Notes: generated by a model not told the origin, from the letters alone. 64,000 nucleotides of DNA from JAIBDK01 sp965261915 (GCA_965261915.1 CBDHDW010000013.1:186001-250000), one strand, 5' to 3'; numbered from the stretch's first letter, positions 9,076-18,816 are shown. Numbers and translations are program-made.

Positions 9076-10359
9076 ATGAATATTCTTATCGTAGGTGGCG
9101 GCGGCAGAGAACATGCGCTGGCGTGGAAGTCGGCTGAGTCTGAGTTGGTGGAATGTGTTTTTGTGGCTCCCGGTAATGCCGGAACCGCTGCAGAACCAGG
9201 AGTAGAGAATATTGATATTGCATCCGATGATTTAGCAGGTTTGCTGGAATTTGCGAAAACAAAGCATATTGAGCTGACAATAATCGGACCGGAAGCACCG
9301 CTTGTTGATGGTGTGGTCGATCTGTTCTGTGATCATGGATTGAAGTGTTTTGGTCCAACATCCGTGGCATCCCAACTGGAAGGTTCGAAAACTTTTTCAA
9401 AAGAATTTCTAACCAGACACAATATACCCACCGCCAAATTTCAGAGTTTCGTCGAGATTAATGCGGCAATTGAGTTTGCAGCCAGCCTGACGTTGCCTTT
9501 GGTAATCAAGGCGGATGGGCTGGCTGCTGGTAAAGGTGTCGTTATTGCTGAGAGCGACGAACAAGCCGAATCAACCATACGATCGATGTTGTCAGAAAAC
9601 AGTTTTGGGGAAGCCGGCAGCAGAGTCGTTGTAGAAGAGTTTTTACTGGGAGAAGAAGCGAGTTTTATCTGTATCGTTGACGGTACCGATATTTTACCCA
9701 TGGCAACCAGTCAGGATCACAAAGCGGCCTATGATGGTGATACCGGACCAAACACCGGTGGTATGGGAGCGTATTCACCCGCGCCTGTGGTGGACGACGA
9801 AATCTACCAAACGGTTCTGGATCAGGTTATCAAACCCACTGTCGAAGGCCTGAAGAGTGAAGGAATCCGTTATACCGGGTTCCTTTATGCAGGGTTGATG
9901 ATTGGCGATGATGGAATACCAAAAGTGCTGGAATTCAATTGTCGTTTCGGCGACCCGGAAACTCAACCCGTTTTGTTGCGTATGACTTCAGATTTGGTGA
10001 AGCATTGTCTCGCCGCGGTTAACGGTGAATTGTCAAAGGAACATGCAACCTGGCATTGTGAGCCGGCATTAGGGGTGGTGATGGCTGCCGACGGGTATCC
10101 AGGCTCGTACGAAAAGGGCGATGTCATCAGTGGACTGGAAGACATACCAAATAATAGTGTGAAAGTTTTTCACGCTGGAACAGAATCTCGAAATGGGGAA
10201 ACGGTGACTAGTGGCGGTAGAGTTTTATGCATCACCGCGTTGGCCGATGATATTGGTAAAGCACAAAAAAAGTCGTACGATGCGGCGAAAAATATCCAAT
10301 GGCGTGGATGTTGGCAGCGAAATGATATTGGCTATAGAGCAATAAATCGATCTCGTTAA
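9076..10359 (+). CDS. purD: phosphoribosylamine-glycine ligase
   Basis: ATP-dependent ligation of glycine to phosphoribosylamine in purine synthesis. A 427-residue ATP-grasp enzyme starting MNILIVGGGGREHALAWK, with the GPEAPLVDGVVD motif, the substrate loop DHKAAYDGDTGPNTGGMGAY and the metal site VLEFNCRFGDPETQ. The C-terminus (RDIGYRAI-like) is normal. It is separated from purH by one membrane protein gene and followed by a VanZ-like gene and purE. Confidence 0.96.
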   Translation: MNILIVGGGGREHALAWKSAESELVECVFVAPGNAGTAAEPGVENIDIASDDLAGLLEFAKTKHIELTIIGPEAPLVDGVVDLFCDHGLKCFGPTSVASQLEGSKTFSKEFLTRHNIPTAKFQSFVEINAAIEFAASLTLPLVIKADGLAAGKGVVIAESDEQAESTIRSMLSENSFGEAGSRVVVEEFLLGEEASFICIVDGTDILPMATSQDHKAAYDGDTGPNTGGMGAYSPAPVVDDEIYQTVLDQVIKPTVEGLKSEGIRYTGFLYAGLMIGDDGIPKVLEFNCRFGDPETQPVLLRMTSDLVKHCLAAVNGELSKEHATWHCEPALGVVMAADGYPGSYEKGDVISGLEDIPNNSVKVFHAGTESRNGETVTSGGRVLCITALADDIGKAQKKSYDAAKNIQWRGCWQRNDIGYRAINRSR

Positions 10360-10391
10360 AAATGGGTGATCGTTCTCTATAATCAACTGCA

Positions 10392-10757
10392 ATGAATAGT
10401 TGCCGTTACCAAAATAGTCTAAGAACAGTATGGATCATACTGCTTGGGGTCGTCTTTTGGCAGGCCTGTCTGCCCAACCCACCAGGTGAGTATGCTTTAA
10501 TTGACGACAAGCTGGCACACTTTTTAGTATTTTTTATCATTGGAGTATCAGCCTGGTTTGTATGGCCGCACCGCATTGTAGCTTGCTGGATTCTACCGCT
10601 GTTAGCGGTATATGGCGGTGCAATTGAAGTTGTTCAATATTTTGTGCCCAATCGATTTTTATCGATTTTCGACTGGATAATGGATGTTGGAGGGTTGATC
10701 GCATCCTGGCTAGTGTTTAAGCTCAAAACCTCTATTCGTGATCACAGAAATGCCTGA
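10392..10757 (+). CDS. VanZ-like family small membrane protein
   Basis: A 121-residue protein with four predicted membrane helices: about 10-28 (TVWIILLGVVFWQACL), 42-62, 66-84 and 96-112. The signature region DKLAHFLVFFIIGVSAWFVW followed by GGAIEVVQYFVPNRFLSIFD is the VanZ-like pattern (conserved D-K-x-x-H and E-x-x-Q). Members of this family mostly have no known role; VanZ itself contributes to teicoplanin resistance, which I do not imply here. It lies between purD and purE on the same strand. Confidence 0.85.
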   Translation: MNSCRYQNSLRTVWIILLGVVFWQACLPNPPGEYALIDDKLAHFLVFFIIGVSAWFVWPHRIVACWILPLLAVYGGAIEVVQYFVPNRFLSIFDWIMDVGGLIASWLVFKLKTSIRDHRNA

Positions 10758-10805
10758 TTGGCAGTTCTGCGTTTCCTAAATAACGATTGATTGATTTTTA
10801 CAAAA

Positions 10806-11315
10806 ATGACTAGCCGATTTGTTTCAGTTTTAATGGGGTCCGACTCGGATCTGCCTACAATGCGTGCGACGTTCGATGTGCTGGATAAGCTTGGAATTAG
10901 CTGGGAGGTGAAGATCACCTCTGCGCACCGGACTCCCGATGCGACTCATCACTATGTGAAGGACGCTGAACAGCGAGGATGTAAGGTTTTTATCGCAGCG
11001 GCAGGTCTGGCAGCGCATTTGGCGGGAGTCGTTGCCAGTATAACGGTAAAACCAGTGATTGGGGTACCAATGGATGGAGGACCGTTAAATGGTCAGGATG
11101 CATTGCTTTCGACCGTGCAAATGCCGGGGGGAATTCCCGTGGCAAGTGTTGCAATTGGCAAGGCTGGTGCAAAAAACGCCGGTTACCTTGCGGCACAAAT
11201 TCTGGCGACATCAGATGAAGAAGTTGGTGAACGAATCAGACAGGAACGTATCGATAATGCCAACCGTATTATTGCTAAAGATCAACAGTTGCAGGAAGAG
11301 TTATCCAGAGGGTAA
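10806..11315 (+). CDS. purE: phosphoribosylaminoimidazole carboxylase, PurE mutase subunit
   Basis: Interconverts carboxyaminoimidazole ribonucleotides in purine synthesis. It has the N-terminal signature VLMGSDSDLPTM, the catalytic-region ITSAHRTPDA, AGLAAHLAGVVA and QMPGGIPVASVAIG. ATG 10806 gives 169 residues; the in-frame TTG at 10791 is less likely. Class I enzymes normally work with PurK, and purK usually follows directly, but here the stop codon overlaps the tsaC start (TAATG), so purK is not adjacent. Confidence 0.94.
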   Translation: MTSRFVSVLMGSDSDLPTMRATFDVLDKLGISWEVKITSAHRTPDATHHYVKDAEQRGCKVFIAAAGLAAHLAGVVASITVKPVIGVPMDGGPLNGQDALLSTVQMPGGIPVASVAIGKAGAKNAGYLAAQILATSDEEVGERIRQERIDNANRIIAKDQQLQEELSRG

Positions 11316-11866
11316 TGTATTTCGAGGTTGAGGAAGCGGCGGCAGTACTGCGTCAAGGCGGTATTGTGGCGTATCCAACGGAATCTTGCTATGGGTTGGG
11401 TTGTGACCCGAATAATTTTGCTGCGATTCGGCGAATTCTCTCCATAAAGCGCAGAAACAGGGTGAAAGGTTTGATACTGGTATCAGATCACTATTTCCGT
11501 TTTAAGCCGTTTATCGTCGGCATACCATCAAATCAGCGACAACGGATACTGTCGTCTTGGCCAGGCCCGAATACCTGGTTATTGCCGGCAAAAAAAGGCT
11601 TAACGCAGTGGCTAAGAGGACAGCACAACAGTCTCGCGGTACGTGTTAGTAAGCATGATCCGGTAAGAAGATTGTGTCGCCAGTCAAAGATGGCAATTGT
11701 TTCAACCAGCGCCAATCGCGCCAACCGTCCTTCCCTGAGGTATTATGAAGAAGTGGTTAAGCAGTTGGGAAGTGAGGTTGACTATGTGCTCCCGGGCAGA
11801 GTTGGCGGAAGAAGTGAGCCGTCAATTATTCGAGATGGAATAAGCGGTGAAATGATTCGCGGCTAA
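11315..11866 (+). CDS. tsaC: threonylcarbamoyl-AMP synthase (YrdC/TsaC type)
   Basis: Makes threonylcarbamoyl-AMP from Thr, bicarbonate and ATP for tRNA t6A37 modification. At 183 residues it is the short YrdC-only form. Motifs: GGIVAYPTESCYGLGCDP, KRRNRVKGLILVSD (the K-x-R pair), GPNTWLLPA and VSTSANRANRPSL. The start ATG overlaps the purE stop by one base, suggesting translational coupling. The weak spacing signal upstream fits coupling rather than an independent ribosome-binding site. Confidence 0.93.
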   Translation: MYFEVEEAAAVLRQGGIVAYPTESCYGLGCDPNNFAAIRRILSIKRRNRVKGLILVSDHYFRFKPFIVGIPSNQRQRILSSWPGPNTWLLPAKKGLTQWLRGQHNSLAVRVSKHDPVRRLCRQSKMAIVSTSANRANRPSLRYYEEVVKQLGSEVDYVLPGRVGGRSEPSIIRDGISGEMIRG

Positions 11867-11904
11867 CGGTCTGGAACACGAAGAATCATCGGAAAATTTA
11901 GTGA

Positions 11905-12819
11905 ATGAGCCAAACAAGTAAAGTCATTAGCTGTTTTAAATCCTTACAGGATCGCTGTTGTTCAACGTTGGCGGAACTGGATGGCAAAGCACAATTCGGA
12001 CGGGACGAATGGCAATACCAAAATGGCGGCGGCGGTTTGAGCCGTGTTATCGAAAAGGGTCAGGTTTTTGAGAAAGGCGGAGTAAATTTTTCTCATATCA
12101 AAGGCAGTAAATTGCCAGAAACCGCATCCGCCAGCCGACCGAATATTGCCGGAAAGCCTTTCCAAGCCACTGGCGTATCATTGGTTATGCATCCGGAGAA
12201 TCCCTATGTCCCAACAACACATATGAATGTCCGGTATTTTGTTGCAGACCCGGAATCTGAGAATCCGATTTGGTGGTTTGGAGGTGGATTTGATCTTACG
12301 CCTTATTACGGCTTTGAGGACGATTGTATTGCATGGCATCAATCTGCTGAACAGGTCTGTCAGCGGTTGGGTCACGGAGCCTACGATCAATTTAAAAAGC
12401 AATGTGATGACTATTTTCACATCAGGCACCGAGGTGAGCAACGCGGTATCGGTGGAATATTTTTCGATGACCTGAATTCGCCAGGATTTGAACGCTGCCT
12501 TGAGTTTGCCTCTGAAGTTGGGGAGCGTTTACTGCGAGCCTATACGCCAATTGTTACGCGCAGAATGGAAATGGAATATAGTGATCGTGAAAAGCAGTTT
12601 CAAAAGATTCGCCGCGGGCGATATGTGGAATTCAATCTGGTTTATGATCGCGGCACATTATTTGGCTTACAGTCCGGCGGCAGAACTGAATCGATCCTGA
12701 TGTCTTTGCCACCAGAAGTAAATTGGCAATACGACGCTAAAATCATTCAAGGTTCTGAAGAACAGCGGCTTTTAGATTATTTTCTACAGCCTAAAGACTG
12801 GCTCAAACTCGCTCATTAG
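11905..12819 (+). CDS. hemF: oxygen-dependent coproporphyrinogen III oxidase
   Basis: Oxidative decarboxylation of coproporphyrinogen III to protoporphyrinogen IX using O2, cytosolic homodimer. 304 residues, normal length. Recognisable motifs are PENPYVPTTHMNVRYF, WWFGGGFDLTPYYGFEDD, RGIGGIFFDDLN and GRYVEFNLVYDRGTLFGLQSGG, the last near the C-terminal substrate site. It implies an aerobic lifestyle. It sits 38 bp after tsaC on the same strand, with waaA 13 bp downstream. Confidence 0.97.
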   Translation: MSQTSKVISCFKSLQDRCCSTLAELDGKAQFGRDEWQYQNGGGGLSRVIEKGQVFEKGGVNFSHIKGSKLPETASASRPNIAGKPFQATGVSLVMHPENPYVPTTHMNVRYFVADPESENPIWWFGGGFDLTPYYGFEDDCIAWHQSAEQVCQRLGHGAYDQFKKQCDDYFHIRHRGEQRGIGGIFFDDLNSPGFERCLEFASEVGERLLRAYTPIVTRRMEMEYSDREKQFQKIRRGRYVEFNLVYDRGTLFGLQSGGRTESILMSLPPEVNWQYDAKIIQGSEEQRLLDYFLQPKDWLKLAH

Positions 12820-12832
12820 TACGTGATCTGCC

Positions 12833-14107
12833 TTGTATAAATTTCTTTACCGCGTAGTGCTGTACCTGGCTTTGCCGGTTGTGCTGATTCGCTTGGTATT
12901 GCGTGCTGCAAACAACAGCCAGTATTTCGGACGGGCTTTGCAACGATTTGGCTGGACGCTCGAAAAAGCCAACATTCAACAGAATGGCGTCTGGATTCAC
13001 GCTGTGTCTGTGGGTGAGGTAAACGCCTCCATACCGCTGGTTCGGAGTATACAGGCGAGTCATCCACATTTGCCTGTTCTGGTTACAACAATGACACCAA
13101 CCGGATTTGAGCGAGTTGTAAAGTCGTTCGGCGATGCGGTGTCGCATTGTTATTTACCTTATGATTACCCGGGTTCGGTGAATCGGTTTCTAAAAACGGC
13201 AAAACCCAGATTGGCCATTATTATGGAAACCGAAATTTGGCTAAACTACATATCGCGTTGCCATCATTTAAAGATACCGATGGTTTATACCAATGTCAGG
13301 CTTTCAGCGCGTTCTTACAGCGGCTATCGAAAGTACAAAGGGTTGTTTACACCGCTGCTCAAGCAGGTGAGTCAATTTTCTGTTCAATCCGATGCGGATG
13401 CAAATCGGTTAATACGGTTAGGTGCGCCCTCAGAAACCGTGCATGTGACTGGCAGTATCAAGTTTGAGATTGAGCTACCTGCCAGTACAATTGAGGCTTC
13501 ACAGTCGATAAGGCGAGGATTGGGCTGGGATCGACCGGTTTGGGTGGCGGGGAGTACCCATGAAGAAGAAGAGTCGATGGTGCTTGACGCTTTTCTGAAA
13601 GCTAAAAAGGCTTGCCCGGATTTGCTGCTTGTGCTGGTACCGCGGCATCCAGAGCGATTTACTACGGTGTATCGATTGGCCAACCGATTCGGTTGCGAAA
13701 CGGTATTACGGTCTGAGTCTGGGACAGAGATTCCGTCCAGCACGGAAGTGTATTTGATCGATACCATGGGGGAATTGCCGTTGTTTATTGCGGCATCTGA
13801 TTTGACCTTTATTGGTGGCAGCCTGGTTCCGACTGGCGGGCATAATGTTCTGGAGGCGTGTGCTGCGGGTGTTGCTGCAGTTTTTGGGCCTCACATGTTC
13901 AACTTTCAGGAAATATCAAGCCTGGTTATCGAGCGCGGCGCGGGAATTCAGGTTTTGGACTCGGAAGAGTTGGCAGCAGTCGTGGTCAAGCTCATTGAGG
14001 ATGCAGTACTACGAGATCAATATGGCGTTCAGGGTAAGGCTTTCGTTGAGGAAAACAGAGGCGCATTGAAGAAAATACGCGAACTGGTTGATCCTTATCT
14101 GGATTAG
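12833..14107 (+). CDS. waaA: 3-deoxy-D-manno-octulosonic acid transferase
   Basis: Adds Kdo from CMP-Kdo to lipid A precursor at the inner membrane. 424 residues. An N-terminal membrane anchor (LYRVVLYLALPVVLIRLVL) is followed by a GT-B fold with GVWIHAVSVGEVNAS (catalytic Glu), TEIWLNYISRCHH, and the C-terminal CMP-Kdo site FIGGSLVPTGGHNVLEACA. The frame has no ATG near its front; TTG 12833 is the only start giving the expected YKFLYR N-terminus. It ends 31 bp before the convergent pepN. Its presence shows the cell makes lipopolysaccharide. Confidence 0.95.
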   Translation: MYKFLYRVVLYLALPVVLIRLVLRAANNSQYFGRALQRFGWTLEKANIQQNGVWIHAVSVGEVNASIPLVRSIQASHPHLPVLVTTMTPTGFERVVKSFGDAVSHCYLPYDYPGSVNRFLKTAKPRLAIIMETEIWLNYISRCHHLKIPMVYTNVRLSARSYSGYRKYKGLFTPLLKQVSQFSVQSDADANRLIRLGAPSETVHVTGSIKFEIELPASTIEASQSIRRGLGWDRPVWVAGSTHEEEESMVLDAFLKAKKACPDLLLVLVPRHPERFTTVYRLANRFGCETVLRSESGTEIPSSTEVYLIDTMGELPLFIAASDLTFIGGSLVPTGGHNVLEACAAGVAAVFGPHMFNFQEISSLVIERGAGIQVLDSEELAAVVVKLIEDAVLRDQYGVQGKAFVEENRGALKKIRELVDPYLD

Positions 14108-14138
14108 CATTCGGCAAAAGGGGTGACAGAAAACGGAA

Positions 14139-16760
14139 TCAGGATGCCAGATTTTTCGAAACGATTTCTTTAACGTCGCTCGAAAGATCGGGGGTTTCTG
14201 ATATATTCTTCAGGCAGGTTTGCATAAGATCACGCAGTTCTGGTGTGTACTTGTCCCAACCATTCAACGCTGACACCAGCCGTGCGGCAACCTGCGGGTT
14301 TACCGGGTCCAGTATGGCTAGCCATTCTTGTAAAAATGCATATCCCTCACCATTTTTGGCGTGAAAGCATAGCGGATTACCGTGGGTAAACCCGAGAATC
14401 AGAGCATAAACCTTATTTGGGTTTTTATAGTCGAATCCAGGATGTTTAGCCAGCTTATTGACGGTATCCAAAGTGTCGGCTGTTGGCGCTGTTGCCTGGG
14501 CACGCAGCCATTTATCAATTACCAGTGGCTCATCCTTCCAGCGTTGATAAAATGTATCGAGAAGCTGGGTTTTATCGTCACGCGCTGATTTGCAAATGAG
14601 CGAAACAGCAATCGACTCATCTGTCATACAGCGCGGCTGATGGAACAGACCATAGGCAATCGTCCGTGAACTGTCGTTATCAAAAACGGATAGAAGATCG
14701 AGACAGGTGTCACGTAAACTTCTTGCGCCAATTTGATCGAAATTGATAGCGCCGGTATTGATATGCTCGCACCGTTCGATACAACTTATCAGATCAGTCT
14801 CACAATACGACACAATGCTGCGAGTGAGTTGTTGTTTGGACTGGTAAAGGAGCAATGGATCGATGGGAGAGACAAGCTCGCCAAGATAAGCAATAGCGGG
14901 CAGCGTCAACAGTTGTGAAAGAAAAGCCTGATCAGGATCAGAACTTTGCAGAAGTGTCTGGATCACTCGAGCTAATTCATCATCCGGCGAACCGGTTTTA
15001 TTGTCAGCGAGTAATTGGTATCGCCGAATAATTTCGTCAACGAATAAGGAATGTCCGGCTTCCCACTTGCTGAAGGGGTCATCATCGAATTCAAGTAAGC
15101 GGATTCGGTCTTCTTTGCTCTGATTGTTATTCAATTTGATGGGGGCGCTGAATTCCCTTAAAAATGAAATTGTCGGGGATTCAGGAATAGCGTTAAAACT
15201 GAATGATTGTTCCGCCTGATCAACTTTCAGAACTTGCTCATACTTATCGTCTGCTAATTTGAGTTTATTACCGTCGCGATCGAAAAACGCAACTTTCAGC
15301 GGAATGACGAACGGCTGTTTTTCTGATTGATCGGGGGTTTCCGGGCATCGTTGCGAGGTGCGTAAAATGAATTTCTGCCGGGCTTCGTCGAATTCCGTTG
15401 ATACGGTGACTTCTGGTGTCCCGGCCTGGCTGTACCAGTATTTAAACTGACCTAACTCTAATCCATTTGCATCTTCCATTGCTTTAACGAAATCGTCGGT
15501 GGTAACCGCTTCGCCATCATGGCGCTCAAAGTACAAGTCTGTGCCTTTGCGAAAATCTTGTTCCCCTAACAAAGTGTGAATCATGCGAACAACTTCGGCG
15601 CCTTTGTTGTAAATCGTTACGGTGTAGAAGTTGTTGATCTCCTGATACGAAGCCGGTCGAACGGGGTGAGCCATTGGACTCGCGTCTTCTTTAAATTGAT
15701 GGCAACGAAGAATATTCACGTCACTAATTCTTTTTACTCCGCGGGAACCCATATCCGCACTGAACTCCTGATCCCTGAAAACCGTAAATCCTTCCTTTAA
15801 ACTCAATTGGAACCAGTCTCGACAAGTGACGCGATTGCCTGACCAGTTGTGGAAGTATTCGTGGCCGATAACGCTTTCTACGTTATCAAAGTCAGTATCT
15901 GTGGCCATGGTCGTATCAGCCAGTACGTACTTTGTGTTAAAAATATTCAGACTTTTGTTTTCCATTGCACCCATGTTGAAGTCTTCAACCGCAACAACAT
16001 TAAACAGATCGAGATCATACTCACGACCATATTTTTGCTCATCCCAGGTCATGGATTTTTTCAGCGATGCCATGGCGTGATGACATTTCTGGATATCTTT
16101 GCCCCGAGCGTAAAACCGTAGATCAACCTGACGGCCGCTTTGTGTCGTAAACGTATCCTCAAGACATTCCAGATTTCCTGCGACAATGGCGAACAGATAG
16201 GTCGGTTTGGGGAAGGGGTCGTGCCAAATTGTGGTGTGTAAATCGTCGTTGTTTTTCGTGTGCTCGATTAAATTGCCGTTACTCAGCAATATTGGGAACC
16301 GCGTTTTATTGGCCGTGAGTTTTACGGTATAAATGGTCAGGCTGTCGGGTCGGTCCAGTGCCGGGGTGATTCTTCGAAAACCCTCGGCTTCACACTGCGT
16401 ACAGAGCAGGTTACCTGATTGGTACAGGCCGCTTAATGCGGTGTTTTGTGAAGGATCAATGGTGTTGTGGATAACCAGCTCAAACCGGTCGGGAACATTG
16501 TATATCGCCAAACCGGTGTCAGTTAGCTCATATTGACCCGCGCTTAAACCGATACCATCAATCTGGATGGATTTGATTTCCATACGTTCGCAATCCAGTT
16601 CGAGCGATCCTGTTTCGGAAGATTGTTTTGAAACCTGATGAGTGGCAATAATTTCAGCGGCAGTAAAATCCAGCTGAATATCAAGCTCGGTGGAATCGAA
16701 AACAAACTCAGGTTTGTTGTAGTCCTTTAAATAAATCATCGGGGAGTTTGAATTGTTCAA
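14139..16760 (-). CDS. pepN: aminopeptidase N (M1 family)
   Basis: Broad-specificity zinc aminopeptidase of the M1 family. 873 residues, like E. coli PepN. It has the exopeptidase motif GAMENKSLNIFN, the zinc motif HEYFHNWSGNRV with downstream LKEGFTVFRDQEF supplying the third ligand, and the C-terminal helical DUF3458 region. The start is uncertain: TTG 16760 has a GGAG about 12 nt upstream, whereas ATG 16739 (MIYLKDYNKPEF) matches the usual family N-terminus. It follows fdxA on the same strand. Confidence 0.95.
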   Translation of the reverse strand: MNNSNSPMIYLKDYNKPEFVFDSTELDIQLDFTAAEIIATHQVSKQSSETGSLELDCERMEIKSIQIDGIGLSAGQYELTDTGLAIYNVPDRFELVIHNTIDPSQNTALSGLYQSGNLLCTQCEAEGFRRITPALDRPDSLTIYTVKLTANKTRFPILLSNGNLIEHTKNNDDLHTTIWHDPFPKPTYLFAIVAGNLECLEDTFTTQSGRQVDLRFYARGKDIQKCHHAMASLKKSMTWDEQKYGREYDLDLFNVVAVEDFNMGAMENKSLNIFNTKYVLADTTMATDTDFDNVESVIGHEYFHNWSGNRVTCRDWFQLSLKEGFTVFRDQEFSADMGSRGVKRISDVNILRCHQFKEDASPMAHPVRPASYQEINNFYTVTIYNKGAEVVRMIHTLLGEQDFRKGTDLYFERHDGEAVTTDDFVKAMEDANGLELGQFKYWYSQAGTPEVTVSTEFDEARQKFILRTSQRCPETPDQSEKQPFVIPLKVAFFDRDGNKLKLADDKYEQVLKVDQAEQSFSFNAIPESPTISFLREFSAPIKLNNNQSKEDRIRLLEFDDDPFSKWEAGHSLFVDEIIRRYQLLADNKTGSPDDELARVIQTLLQSSDPDQAFLSQLLTLPAIAYLGELVSPIDPLLLYQSKQQLTRSIVSYCETDLISCIERCEHINTGAINFDQIGARSLRDTCLDLLSVFDNDSSRTIAYGLFHQPRCMTDESIAVSLICKSARDDKTQLLDTFYQRWKDEPLVIDKWLRAQATAPTADTLDTVNKLAKHPGFDYKNPNKVYALILGFTHGNPLCFHAKNGEGYAFLQEWLAILDPVNPQVAARLVSALNGWDKYTPELRDLMQTCLKNISETPDLSSDVKEIVSKNLAS

Positions 16761-16766
16761 CGATGT

Positions 16767-17090
16767 CTACCGCTCCAGGTATTGCAACTTATCCTTAACG
16801 TCCCGCCACTCATCTGAATCAGCCGGCGCAGGCTTCATTTCGGTTATAACCGGCCAGGATTGACTCAAGTCTTCGTTGAGCTTTAAAAAATGCTGCTGAT
16901 CTTCCGGCAGTTCGTCTTCGGAGTAAATTGCATTAACCGGGCACTCAGGCTCACACAGACTACAGTCGATGCATTCTTCCGGGTCGATTACGAGAAAATT
17001 GGGACCCTCGTGGAAACAGTCTACCGGACAGACTTCAACGCAGTCCGTTAGTTTGCAACGGATGCAGGATTCGACCACAATATAAGTCAT
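16767..17090 (-). CDS. fdxA: 7Fe ferredoxin
   Basis: Low-molecular-weight electron carrier with a [3Fe-4S] and a [4Fe-4S] cluster. 107 residues from ATG 17090, preceded by GGAG at a good distance; longer in-frame starts add an unlikely MELPC. Cluster residues are seen in SCIRCKLTDCVEVCPVDCF and ECIDCSLCEPECPVNAI. In Pseudomonas-type genomes fdxA lies next to mutS; here mutS is on the same strand but 6.3 kb away, with the TRAP island between. It ends 6 bp before the pepN TTG start. Confidence 0.96.
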   Translation of the reverse strand: MTYIVVESCIRCKLTDCVEVCPVDCFHEGPNFLVIDPEECIDCSLCEPECPVNAIYSEDELPEDQQHFLKLNEDLSQSWPVITEMKPAPADSDEWRDVKDKLQYLER

Positions 17091-17150
17091 ACAGGGCAAC
17101 TCCAAAGAGATTATTCGGGGCGGTAGTGTAACTATTCTGCGGCTTTAGGT

Positions 17151-17481
17151 ACAGCACGGAACTTAAGTAAATGTCAGCCCAAAGCAGTAATGTTCCCGTT
17201 TGATTTCTTCAGGAGCGGTGCGGGCGGGCTCACCGAGCGAGACCCCGACAATGCACATCGTGCGGTATTGCATGGTAAGGAATAACTTGAACTGATACTC
17301 AGCCTGCACCATCAGCGTAAACTCCTAAGAATCTGACCATTCAATTTCGCAACACCGAATACCAGTTGACCGGCTATGGTAAGGGTTATCGGCTGCGTGG
17401 GGCGACCATTCACCCGTTGTTCAACCAATACCGCCCCATAATGAATATAAAAAGGGGACATTTAAACTTTAGGGTTGACAG
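17151..17481 (+). repeat. IS remnant, left copy flanking the TRAP operon
   Basis: This fills much of the long gene-free stretch 17091-17715. Bases 17363-17481 are nearly identical to two separated parts of the remnant at 23.0-23.4 kb: 17363-17402 matches 23037-23077 and 17403-17481 matches 23301-23379. The left copy is thus the same element with about 220 bp deleted. A second short match, 17151-17175 with 23376-23399 (one-base gap), lies at the other edge. The shared end carries AAAAGGGGACATTTAAACTT, like the 3' ends of some transposase genes. I recognise nothing in 17176-17362 or 17482-17700. Confidence 0.75.
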
Positions 17482-17715
17482 TTAGATGGATTAAATTTGT
17501 TTGCATGACTTGAATTCACATAATGATTGTCCCCACTAATTAAAGCTGGAAATGTATCGAAATATTGATTTTCATTGACAAGCCATACTTCAGCATAGAA
17601 ACGGTGCTTTACTGATTCTACTGTATAGGTGATAATGCAACATTGGGCGGTTGGCGGGTGTTTCGTGTTTGCCAACGGCTTAATTAAAATAGCAACCAAA
17701 TTTGAGGGAATTATT

Positions 17716-18798
17716 ATGAAACGTCGTAATTTATTAAAGGGCGGTGCTGTCGCCGCCGCTACGGGTGCGCTGGCTGCACCGGCAATTGCCCAGAGTCGAG
17801 TTGAAATCACCATGGTCTCCACCTGGCCGCGGGATTTTCCCGGCCTGGGGACTGGAGCCCAGCGATTTGCCAAGCGGCTGTCCGATATGAGTGATGGCCG
17901 CATTGTGGTGGAATATTTTGCTGGCGGCGAACGGGTCAAGCCATTTGACTCATTCGATGAAGTGGCTTCGGGTAATGCGCAGATGTACCACGCTGCCGAG
18001 TACTACTGGAAGGGTAAACACCCGGGCTGGGCGTACTTTACCGCGGTGCCATTTGGTCTAACCTATACCGAAATCAACGCTTGGATACGATTTGGTGGTG
18101 GGCAGGAGCTGTGGGATGAGTTGGCAGGCGGATATGGTCTCAAAGGTCTGATGTGTGGCAATACCGGGGTGCAGATGGGTGGCTGGTTCCGCAAAGAAAT
18201 GAATTCTGCCAGTGATTTTAAGGGACTGAAAATGCGCATACCTGGTCTGGGTGGCGATGTGCTTGCCAAACTCGGTGCTTCGCCGGTGTCCTTGCCGGGT
18301 AGTCAGATTTACGAAAATCTGGTTTCGGGTGCGATTGATGCAACCGAATGGGTCGGCCCGTGGAACGATGCGGCGATGAAGTTCTATGAAGCGGCGAAAT
18401 ACTATTACTATCCGGGTATGCACGAGCCGGGGGCAATGCTGGCGTGTGGCATCAACAAGGATTTTTGGGATGCTCTGTCCGCCTCGGATCGGATGATGAT
18501 TCAGGCGGCGGCGGCCATGGAAAATGATGTGATGATGTCGGAATACAACGCCAAAAATGGTGAATGGCTGGCGAAGCTAATCTCGGAACAGGGCGTGCAG
18601 TTGAAACGCTTTAACGATGATATTTATGATTCATTTGGCGAAGCGGCGGAAGAAGTATTTGCCGAAGTCGTTGAACACAGCGATTTGGCGCGCCGTATTC
18701 ATCAGAGTTTCGTCACCGCACGAGCGAATATCGGTGCTTGGGCTAACATTTCCGACCAAGAGTATGTGAGTCAGCGCAACCGGGTGCTTGGACTATAG
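17716..18798 (+). CDS. TRAP transporter substrate-binding protein (DctP/TakP type)
   Basis: Periplasmic binding protein of a secondary TRAP uptake system. ATG 17716 follows a GAGGGA ribosome-binding site; longer in-frame starts are rejected because this one gives a clear Tat-like signal peptide (MKRRNLLKGG, hydrophobic APAIAQ end). About 360 residues. The mature protein has the TRAP signature region GLKMRIPGLGGDVLAKLGA and EWVGPWNDAAMKFYEAAKYY, which resembles the TakP / lactate-binding branch for 2-oxo and hydroxy acids. The ligand cannot be fixed from sequence. A terminator follows at 18817. Confidence 0.9.
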   Translation: MKRRNLLKGGAVAAATGALAAPAIAQSRVEITMVSTWPRDFPGLGTGAQRFAKRLSDMSDGRIVVEYFAGGERVKPFDSFDEVASGNAQMYHAAEYYWKGKHPGWAYFTAVPFGLTYTEINAWIRFGGGQELWDELAGGYGLKGLMCGNTGVQMGGWFRKEMNSASDFKGLKMRIPGLGGDVLAKLGASPVSLPGSQIYENLVSGAIDATEWVGPWNDAAMKFYEAAKYYYYPGMHEPGAMLACGINKDFWDALSASDRMMIQAAAAMENDVMMSEYNAKNGEWLAKLISEQGVQLKRFNDDIYDSFGEAAEEVFAEVVEHSDLARRIHQSFVTARANIGAWANISDQEYVSQRNRVLGL

Positions 18799-18816
18799 CG
18801 TTTTCAGGTCATGGCA

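Noticed and set aside
17469..17939. 156-residue minus-strand open frame before the TRAP binding protein
   Set aside because: It overlaps the clear signal peptide and leader of the plus-strand gene; codons look like a reverse shadow.
18058..18423. Minus-strand open frames within the TRAP binding protein
   Set aside because: Shadows produced by GC-rich codon use; no start context or family match.
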